From Aldehydirespirator sp965205155 (lineage in GTDB: Bacteria > Actinomycetota > Acidimicrobiia > Acidimicrobiales > Aldehydirespiratoraceae): a stretch of 64,000 nucleotides of DNA. Where the stretch lies: positions 1-64,000 of the forward strand of contig OZ242033.1 of the NCBI GenBank assembly GCA_965205155.1. The letters are read 5' to 3'. Each line of letters starts with the position of its first letter. Position 1 is the stretch's first letter. Shown here in pieces: positions 57,856 through 64,000 of this stretch. The translations under genes and the position numbers were made by a program. The notes under the pieces were generated by a model that saw only the letters and a program-made list of their open reading frames with translations, made no database searches and was not told where the DNA came from.

Positions 57856-58914
57856 TCAGGTGCGGCCTGAGCGGCGGCGCCGGTGGAGGGCTCTGACCAC
57901 GAGGCCGGCACCGACGAGGACCCCAGCCACCAGCACCACGGCCGCCGCCAGCAGCAATTCCTGGCGGCGGCGGGCCGGGAGCGACTCGAGGGGGTGGGGC
58001 TCGTGCGACACCACCCACGCCTCCTCGTTGCTGTGGGAGGCGCTCCAGCCCAGGGCCCGCAGCCGGTCGTTGGCCACTACCCACGGGTGGGTCGTGTAGG
58101 GCACCACACCCGGCGGGGTCGGCGCCAGGCCGGAGCGCCAACGCAGCGCGCTCAGGATCCTCACCAGATGCGACGGCGCCCGCAGCCGGGGACGGGGACC
58201 TTCGAGTCCGGCCAGGGTGTCGGGAGGGATCCAGCCGTCGGGCGCGGCGTTGAGGATGCCGTCGTAGCCGACGTTGACCGCGGTGACCACGGCCGCGGCC
58301 AGATCATCGGCGTGCAGGTACTGCACCGGCGGGTCGCCGTCGGCCGCCACCCCCGACCGGGCGGCCCGCAGCGTGTTGGCCAGCTGGCCGAGACGGTCCT
58401 CGGCCACCACGGCACAGGGGCGCAGGATGGTGACCGACCGGCCCGGGGCCAGTCCCCACTGCTGGGCCAGCCTCTCCAGCCGGTGCCGTTGCAGGGCCCA
58501 GTCGAAGTCGGGGTTGGGCCGCACCGGGGCGTCCTCGGTGATCGGCACGGGGTTGTCCCTCCAGGCGCCGTAGACCATCGCGGACGACATCACCACCAGG
58601 TGGGGGACGCCGGCGGAGTCGAGCCCGTCGAGCACCCGGTGCAGCAGGGCGGCCTCCAGCTCGACCTCGGCGGGATTGAGGGTGCTGGCGGTCACCGTCG
58701 AAGCGAGGTGCACCACCGAGTCGGCGCCGGAGAACAGGGCGGCCAGGTCGGCGTCGGCCAGGTCCACCTGTTTGGTGGTGACCGATGGGTAGGGAACAAG
58801 GGTGGCGTCCTTGTCGATGGCGACGACGGACACCGACGGACGCTGCTGGGCCAGCCGGGCCACGACCCGACGCCCGACGGACCCGTGGGCGCCCGTCACC
58901 ACCACCCGGGTCAT
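57856..58914 (-). CDS. NAD-dependent epimerase/dehydratase with C-terminal membrane anchor
   Basis: 352 residues from ATG 58914; the frame upstream is antisense to the next gene. TRVVVTGAHGSVGRRVVARLAQQ is the TGxxGxxG fold, DLADADLAALFSGADSVVHLAS the second block, and VMSSAMVYGAWRDNPVP the Ser-Tyr region. A C-terminal helix (LLLAAAVVLVAGVLVGAGLVV) after a basic RRRQ segment anchors it. The YxxxK motif is weakly kept. Sugar or lipid epimerase is a generic call. Confidence 0.78.
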   Translation of the reverse strand: MTRVVVTGAHGSVGRRVVARLAQQRPSVSVVAIDKDATLVPYPSVTTKQVDLADADLAALFSGADSVVHLASTVTASTLNPAEVELEAALLHRVLDGLDSAGVPHLVVMSSAMVYGAWRDNPVPITEDAPVRPNPDFDWALQRHRLERLAQQWGLAPGRSVTILRPCAVVAEDRLGQLANTLRAARSGVAADGDPPVQYLHADDLAAAVVTAVNVGYDGILNAAPDGWIPPDTLAGLEGPRPRLRAPSHLVRILSALRWRSGLAPTPPGVVPYTTHPWVVANDRLRALGWSASHSNEEAWVVSHEPHPLESLPARRRQELLLAAAVVLVAGVLVGAGLVVRALHRRRRSGRT

Positions 58915-58990
58915 GGCGCGCTCCCGGGGGGGTCGATCGTCCCGGGGGTGCGGGCGGGCCGCACACTCCACAATCGCCGCTGCATTCCCA

Positions 58991-58996
58991 TACGAT
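58991..58996 (+). promoter_or_regulatory. Leaderless -10 box TACGAT
   Basis: It lies 6 nt before ATG 59003 with no ribosome-binding site between. Confidence 0.5.
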
Positions 58997-59002
58997 GCCC
59001 TC

Positions 59003-60307
59003 ATGAGCGGCGATCCGCCAACAGAGGGCGGACCCGACGATCCCTTCGAGGGCCTTGAGGGTCTGGAGGGACTCGAGGGTCTGGGCGACCTGGAGGGACT
59101 CGGCGACCTGGACGACCCCGGCGAGACACCGGGACCGGGCGGGTTCGGCGACTTGGGGGGCATTCCGGTGATCGGGGACCTCATGCGGATGCTTCAGGGA
59201 GCAACCCCCGGCGCCAACCAGGCCCGCGAGGTGGCCCGGGCCATCGCCTGCGGCGGGGTGTCGGAGCCCAACATCGATCCGTCATCGCGCATGGCCATAG
59301 AGCAGCTCGTGCGGGTGGCCGAGTTGCGGGTGGCCGACGCCACCGGCCTTCAACCGTCCCGGGGGGCGGCCCTGCGGGTGGAGGTCGTGACCCGGGCCGG
59401 CTGGTCGGACCGCACCGTCAGCGACTACGACGAGTTGTTCGGCGCGCTGAACAAGTCGATCGCGGCCAGCATGAAGCCGGATCCCGGTGACGGGCCCGAC
59501 GATCCCATGGCGGCCATGATGGCCGGCATCACCAGGATGATCGGCCCCACCATGCTGACCCTAACCACCGGCGCCATGGTGGGACGACTGGCGCAGTACG
59601 CCCTCGGCGGCTACGTGCTGCCGGTGCCCCGACCGGTCGGCGAGCCGATGCTGATCGCTCTGCCCAACGTCGACGAGTTCGGCCAGCAGTGGTCGCTGGA
59701 TCCCGACGACCTCCGCTTGTGGGTGTGCCTCCATGAAGCCATCTACTGTGCGGTGTTCGGGGTTGACCATGTCCGGCGGGCGTTGAGTGACCTGCTGTTG
59801 CGCCACGCGTCTGCTTTCGAGACCAACCCCAGGCGCATCGAGGAGCTGCTGGGCGACTTCGATCCGGTCTCCGCCGGCCCCGAGGCCTTCACGGCGCTCC
59901 AGTCGGAGTTGGGCAGCCCCGAAGCCCTTCTGGGCGCGGTGCGCTCGCCGGCCCAGGAGGCTCTACTGCCGCAGACGACCGCGCTGGTGGCGGCCATCAC
60001 CGGCTATGTCGACCACACCATGGACCGCATCGGGGCGGACCTGATCGGCTCGTACGACCGCCTGTCGGAGGCTCTGCGACGTCACCGTGCGGAGGCCAGC
60101 GCATCGGACCGTTTCGTGGAGCGGCTCCTCGGCCTGGAACTCGACCAGACCCAGTACGAACGGGGGGCGGCCTTCGCCTCGGGGGTGGTGGAGCGGGCCG
60201 GCACCGAGGGGCTGCAGCGCCTGTTCAGCCACCCCGACAACCTGCCGACTCCCGCCGAGGTCGACGCGGCCGGGCTTTGGCTGGCTCGTATAGATCTGCC
60301 CCGCTGA
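59003..60307 (+). CDS. DUF2342 / zincin-like protein with degenerate HExxH
   Basis: 434 residues from ATG 59003. After an acidic Gly/Glu/Leu repeat (EGLEGLEGLEGLGDLEGLGDL), the DUF2342 domain has NIDPSSRMAIEQLVRVAELRVADATGL, ITRMIGPTMLTLTTGAMVGRLAQYALGGYVLPVPRP and a zincin-like helix LWVCLHEAIYCAVFG. The usual metal-site pattern HExxH is HEAIY, with the second His absent. This family, often called F420-biosynthesis-associated, is common in actinobacteria; some members lack the metal site. A catalytic function is therefore uncertain. Confidence 0.82.
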   Translation: MSGDPPTEGGPDDPFEGLEGLEGLEGLGDLEGLGDLDDPGETPGPGGFGDLGGIPVIGDLMRMLQGATPGANQAREVARAIACGGVSEPNIDPSSRMAIEQLVRVAELRVADATGLQPSRGAALRVEVVTRAGWSDRTVSDYDELFGALNKSIAASMKPDPGDGPDDPMAAMMAGITRMIGPTMLTLTTGAMVGRLAQYALGGYVLPVPRPVGEPMLIALPNVDEFGQQWSLDPDDLRLWVCLHEAIYCAVFGVDHVRRALSDLLLRHASAFETNPRRIEELLGDFDPVSAGPEAFTALQSELGSPEALLGAVRSPAQEALLPQTTALVAAITGYVDHTMDRIGADLIGSYDRLSEALRRHRAEASASDRFVERLLGLELDQTQYERGAAFASGVVERAGTEGLQRLFSHPDNLPTPAEVDAAGLWLARIDLPR

Positions 60308-60346
60308 GCAGACACTTCCGCCCGGCCGGCGGGTCCTGCCTTTGAA

Positions 60347-61627
60347 CTAGCTAGTGGCTGAGCGGCGGCGGCTGATTATGAAGGAGATCAGCGCGGCGGC
60401 CGTTACCAGGGCCACCAGCACCGACCCCAGCCGGGCCGGAATGGGCAGGATGACCGGGACGAAGGCCCCGACCACCCAGGCGATCTGGAAGCGGGCCTCG
60501 AAGCGGGAGAACGACCTTCCGTGGTTGGCGTCGGGAGCGTCTCGCTGGACCAGCGAGTCGAAGGCGAGCTTGCCCGCGGCTGCCGAGATCGCCACCCCGG
60601 CCGAGAGCAGGGTCAAGCCCATCAGCCCGCCCGACATCGCCCCGAGCAGGGCGGCGGCCAGGACCACGGTCAGCGCTCCGAGCAGGATCAGCTCCTCTAC
60701 CAGGCTGCGCCTCAGCATGGGGGCGATCTGCACTCCAGTGAACGCGGCCAGGCCCGCAGCCGCCACCACCACGGCGTAGTGCCAGAAGGGGGCGCTCGGA
60801 TCGCCGACGATGTCGATGCCGCGCTCGGACGCCACCGCCCCGCCCAGGGCCGCGCCGGCCGCGCTCACGTCCAGCCCCTCCTCGCCGCCCCGCAGCTCGA
60901 AGGCCAGCATGAAGGTGACGAACCCCACCGCGCCCCGCATCACCGCCATGACCCATGCCGACAGCAGGATGGTGGCCGCCCGCAGCGCCGAGCGCTCGGT
61001 CTCGGTGGGCCGGCGCCGCGCCACCGGTATTCGCGGCAGCTGGAGGGTGATCGCGGCGGCCACCAGGTAGCCGACGGTGGCCGCTCCCGCGGCCACGGCC
61101 GGGCTTCCCAGGAAGGCCAGCGCCGCACCGATGCCCGCCCCGACCAGGCTCATGACCGCGCTGATCAGGGCCAGGCGGCTGTTGGCCTGCACCAGGTTGA
61201 TCTTCGATGTCACGTACCGGGGCACCACCGCGCTCTTGGCCACCGCGTAGGACTTCTGCAACACCAGCAGGGCGAAGGCCTCGGGGAACAGCCAGAGCGT
61301 GTCGAGATGGCGGATCATCAGCAGAGCCACCGCCAGCCGGCCCAGGTTGGTGACCAGGATCATGGCCCGGCGCCCGCCCGGCATGCGGTCTATGACGGGG
61401 CCGATGAGCGGTGTGACCACCGCGAACGGCGCCACCGTCAGGGCCAGGTAGAGGGCTAGCCGGTCGCGGGCGGCATCGGGACTGATCGAGAAGAAGATCG
61501 ACCCGGCCAGAGCCACCGCGATCACCGCGTCGGTGGCGGTGGCCGCGGCGTGGACGCGAGCCAGGCGCTGGAACGGGCTGAACGCGGGCACGGGCTGGCC
61601 CTGATCGCTCACCCCGTCCTGGCCCAC
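60347..61627 (-). CDS. MFS-type transporter
   Basis: 426 residues with about twelve transmembrane helices. LTVAPFAVVTPLIGPVIDRMPGGRRAMI is the first-half MFS loop motif (G-x-x-x-D-R-x-G-R-R). AGVAISAAAGKLAFDSLVQRDAPDANHGRSFSRFEARFQIAWVVGAFVP is the second half, close to actinobacterial MFS members of unknown substrate. The start is at 61627; an 18-bp duplication of the ppk 3' end lies directly upstream. Confidence 0.8.
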   Translation of the reverse strand: MGQDGVSDQGQPVPAFSPFQRLARVHAAATATDAVIAVALAGSIFFSISPDAARDRLALYLALTVAPFAVVTPLIGPVIDRMPGGRRAMILVTNLGRLAVALLMIRHLDTLWLFPEAFALLVLQKSYAVAKSAVVPRYVTSKINLVQANSRLALISAVMSLVGAGIGAALAFLGSPAVAAGAATVGYLVAAAITLQLPRIPVARRRPTETERSALRAATILLSAWVMAVMRGAVGFVTFMLAFELRGGEEGLDVSAAGAALGGAVASERGIDIVGDPSAPFWHYAVVVAAAGLAAFTGVQIAPMLRRSLVEELILLGALTVVLAAALLGAMSGGLMGLTLLSAGVAISAAAGKLAFDSLVQRDAPDANHGRSFSRFEARFQIAWVVGAFVPVILPIPARLGSVLVALVTAAALISFIISRRRSATS

Positions 61628-61628
61628 C

Positions 61629-61760
61629 GGCTCAGGGTAGGACGCGAATAGGACGCCAGTGGCGGCGCAGCGGTGTCATTTCCCGCTCCTGTTCGCTCCG
61701 CTCACGGGCCGCTCGGGCCACGGCCCCGCAAGCTCGGCCTCTGGCTCAGGGTAGGACGCG
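61629..61760. repeat. 18-bp direct repeat flanking dispersed-repeat copy F
   Basis: GGCTCAGGGTAGGACGCG at 61629-61646 and 61743-61760. The right copy is the last codons of ppk; the left is an extra copy. Between them lies 96 bp with dispersed-repeat copy F (61681-61719, minus orientation). The layout resembles an insertion with target duplication. Confidence 0.85.
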
Positions 61761-63830
61761 TTCTGGTGTCCGGGCCCGGTTCAACGCGAGCTGCTGGAGC
61801 CTGACGTGGGTGTCGGTGTCGGCGCCGCGGTCGCAGCGGGTCCACACGCCGTCGGAGTCCAGTGTCCAGGCCAGGCGCTCGTCGGTGAGGCTCACCTCGG
61901 CCACCTCGGCCACCCGGGCTGCGAGCCGCGGATCCTCCACCCGCACAAGAGCCTCCACCCGCCGGTCGAGGTTGCGGGAGAGCATGTCCGCGGAGCCGAT
62001 GTAGGTGGCGGGACGGCCCGGGCCGTCCCCGTTGGCGAAGTGGTAGATCCGGGAGTGCTCAAGGAACCGGCCCACTATGGAGCGCACCCGGATCGTCTCG
62101 GAAAGTCCCTCCACCCCGGGCCGCAGACCGCACAGGCCCCGCACGATCAGGTCGATCTCCACGCCGGCCTGCGACGCCTTGTAGAGCTGGTCGATCATCG
62201 GCCCGTCGGCCAGCGAGTTCAGCTTCATGATGATGCGGCCGCCGGGCACGTGCATCTCCTGCTCGATCAGTTCGGAGAGTCGGGGCCGGAGCTGCTCGGG
62301 CGCGGTGATCAGGTGCTTGTGGTCGAGGCTGCGGCCGTAGCCGGTGAGCTGGTTGAAGAGGCTGGCCACGTCCGCTCCGACCTCCGGGTCGGCGGTGAGC
62401 AGGCCGAAGTCCTCGTAGAGGCGAGCGGTGCGGTCGTTGTAGTTGCCGGTGCCGATGTGGCAGTAGCGGCGGATCCCGTCGGGCTCCTCCCGGACGATCA
62501 TGGCGATCTTGGCGTGGATCTTGAGGCCGACCAGGCCGTAGGCGACGTGGGCTCCGGCCTGCTCCAACCGCTTGGCCCAGCTGATGTTGCGAGCCTCGTC
62601 GAAGCGTGCCTTCAGCTCCACCAGGACCGCCACCTGCTTGCCCCGCTCGGCCGCGGCCACCAGGGCGTCGATGATGGGGCTGTCACCCGAGGTGCGGTAC
62701 AGCGTGAGCTTGATGGCCAGCACCGCCGGGTCCCTCGCGGCCTGGTGGATGAGTGCGCCCACCGAGTGGCTGAACGACGAGTACGGATGGTGCACGAGGA
62801 GGTCGCCGGACCGCAGCACCTTGAAGAAGTCGGCCGGGCCGTCCTCGGACAGCAGTTCCGGCTCGGTGATGCCGCCCCAGTAGGGCCATGTCAACTCCGG
62901 CCGGGGCAGGTCCGCGATCTCGTTGAGCCCGCCGAGATCGACGGGACCCCGGACCCGGACGACCGCGTCGGGGTTCAGGTTGAGCTCGCGCACGAGAAGG
63001 TCGAGCACCTCCTGCGAGATCGAGTCGGACACCTCCAGGCGGACGGCCCACTGGAAGCGGCGCCGGCGCAGCTCCATCTGCACCGCGATCAGCAGGTCGT
63101 CGGCGTCCTCGTCGTTGAGGGTGAGGTCGGCGTTGCGGGTTACCCGGAAGGTGTAGTGCTCCAGCAGCTCCATGCCCGGGAAGAGCATGTCGAGGTGAGC
63201 CGCGATCACGTCCTCGAGGGCCACGAACCGGCTGGAGCCCTCGCCGGTCGGGACCCAGCGGTCGAGGGTGGCGGGGACCTTGATCCGGGCGAAGCGGCGC
63301 TCCGAGTCGACCGGGTCGCGCATGAGGACGGCCAGGTTCAGCGAGAGGTCCGAGATGAACGGGAAGGGATGCCCGGGGTCGACGGCCAGGGGGGTGAGCA
63401 CCGGGAAGACCCGCTGCTCGAAGTGCTCGCGCAGGTAGGCGCACTCGTCTGCGCTGATCCGGTCGGTGGTCAGCAGGTGTATGCCCTCGGCCTCCAGGGC
63501 CGGCTTGACCCTCTCCAGGAAGAGGCGCTGCTGCTCCTGGCACAGCTCCGAGGCGATCCGGCGGACTTCGTGGAGTTGCTCAGCGGGGGTGTGCCCGTCG
63601 AGGGTGCGCTCGGTCAGCTCGGCCGCAACCCGGTCGGCGAGACCCGAGACCCGGACCTGGAAGAACTCGTCGAGGTTGGTGGTGAAGATGCTGAGGTATC
63701 TGGCCTGCTCCAGCAGGGGGACGTCGGGGTCGTCGGCCAGGGCGAGGACGCGGGCGTTGAAGGCCAGCCACGAGATCTCCCGGCTGAAGTAGTCGGTGAG
63801 AGGCTTGGACCATCCCCCGACGCGGATCAT
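61746..63830 (-). CDS. ppk1: Polyphosphate kinase 1
   Basis: 694 residues, usual length. LTDYFSREISWLAFNARVLALADDPDVPLLEQARYLSIFTTNLDEFFQVRVSGL opens the N-terminal domain. VALEDVIAAHLDMLFPGMELLEHYTFRVTRNAD, HHPYSSFSHSVGALIHQAARDPAVLAIKLTLYRTSGDSPII and RYCHIGTGNYNDRTARLYEDFGLLTAD carry the two catalytic His residues (the latter in HIGTGNYN). It reversibly adds phosphate from ATP to polyphosphate. A partial gene lies upstream at 63868 on the same strand; an MFS gene follows downstream. Confidence 0.95.
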   Translation of the reverse strand: MIRVGGWSKPLTDYFSREISWLAFNARVLALADDPDVPLLEQARYLSIFTTNLDEFFQVRVSGLADRVAAELTERTLDGHTPAEQLHEVRRIASELCQEQQRLFLERVKPALEAEGIHLLTTDRISADECAYLREHFEQRVFPVLTPLAVDPGHPFPFISDLSLNLAVLMRDPVDSERRFARIKVPATLDRWVPTGEGSSRFVALEDVIAAHLDMLFPGMELLEHYTFRVTRNADLTLNDEDADDLLIAVQMELRRRRFQWAVRLEVSDSISQEVLDLLVRELNLNPDAVVRVRGPVDLGGLNEIADLPRPELTWPYWGGITEPELLSEDGPADFFKVLRSGDLLVHHPYSSFSHSVGALIHQAARDPAVLAIKLTLYRTSGDSPIIDALVAAAERGKQVAVLVELKARFDEARNISWAKRLEQAGAHVAYGLVGLKIHAKIAMIVREEPDGIRRYCHIGTGNYNDRTARLYEDFGLLTADPEVGADVASLFNQLTGYGRSLDHKHLITAPEQLRPRLSELIEQEMHVPGGRIIMKLNSLADGPMIDQLYKASQAGVEIDLIVRGLCGLRPGVEGLSETIRVRSIVGRFLEHSRIYHFANGDGPGRPATYIGSADMLSRNLDRRVEALVRVEDPRLAARVAEVAEVSLTDERLAWTLDSDGVWTRCDRGADTDTHVRLQQLALNRARTPERVLP

Positions 63831-63867
63831 CGTCCTACGAGCGCGGCGGCCCCGGGCCGGCCCGCGA

Positions 63868-64000
63868 TCAGCCCCTCTCCCGGTGGGAGTACTCGTCTGG
63901 TTCCTCCGGGTACCCGAGGTCCCAGTCCACGATGATGCGCTCGCGCTCCGCGTCCCGATTGACCCGCTCGCGGTTGCGGCGGAACTGAGGATCGTGGGGG
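63868..64000 (-). CDS. C-terminal end of an unidentified protein (cut by window edge)
   Basis: The last 43 codons before TGA at 63868: FRRNRERVNRDAERERIIVDWDLGYPEEPDEYSHRERG. The sequence is charged and shows no recognised domain. It lies 37 bp upstream of ppk1 on the same strand. Confidence 0.5.
   Translation of the reverse strand, partial: PHDPQFRRNRERVNRDAERERIIVDWDLGYPEEPDEYSHRERG

Noticed and set aside
61806..63935. 709-residue plus-strand frame opposite ppk1
   Set aside because: Antisense shadow of a strongly conserved gene; composition is Gly/Val/His/Arg-rich with no domain.

Overview
This is a very GC-rich chromosomal segment that reads as actinobacterial, most likely from the class Acidimicrobiia. 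The evidence is a UPF0182 membrane protein, an F420-type luciferase-like oxidoreductase, a DivIVA-like coiled-coil protein, a DUF2342-type zincin-like protein, a YlbL-type PDZ/Lon-C protease and a GSII glutamine synthetase. Several genes have a TAnnnT -10 box only 6-8 nt before the start codon, as expected of leaderless mRNAs. The class assignment is an inference; no rRNA gene is present.

Layout. Positions 1-2314: NAD synthetase (cut by the window edge), GSII glutamine synthetase, and a stand-alone protein matching only the C-terminal HD half of the CCA-adding enzyme. 2410-7638: two lipoproteins, an NTF2-like protein, a DUF1214-like protein and a sulfotransferase-fold protein. 7664-11664: a LiaFSR-like envelope-stress module (PspC membrane protein with a 51-bp VNTR, PspC-linked histidine kinase, LuxR-type regulator). 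11808-25252: metabolic and transport genes (methyltransferase, EamA exporter, hydantoinase A/B, CorA, reductases, a DauA/DauB-like pair) and two paralogous small membrane/coiled-coil genes that share a promoter. 25358-25754: a toxin-antitoxin scar. 25822-32047: PutA, a TetR regulator and a DUF4173 protein, separated by hairpins and a 19-nt poly-C run.

32.1-43.7 kb: an 11.5-kb island in the 3' half of the initiator tRNA gene. It is bounded by perfect 65-bp direct repeats and has a matching 20-bp subterminal repeat just inside each end. No integrase is visible. It carries a SmaI-like restriction-modification pair, an IS3 scar that destroyed a HEPN/RES-type gene, and a tightly overlapped six-gene operon: SIR2-domain protein, ABC-3C-type middle component, Rad50/SMC-like ATPase, DruA-like DUF4338 protein, NurA-like nuclease and HerA-like ATPase. 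The first three resemble a Lamassu/ABC-three-component defence system. The last three resemble a DNA-end-processing module. The combination in one operon is the best candidate here for an undescribed system.

43.7-64 kb: core-like genes (SDR, APC permease with EIIA-like and TrkA-C-like domains, FMN glutamate-synthase-like protein, UPF0182, DivIVA-like, YlbL-like protease, HEAT protein, MreB with an apparent CTG start, MoaE, epimerase, DUF2342, MFS, polyphosphate kinase). Six copies of a 39-bp dispersed repeat lie between genes, and a second long-hairpin element occurs twice in the window.
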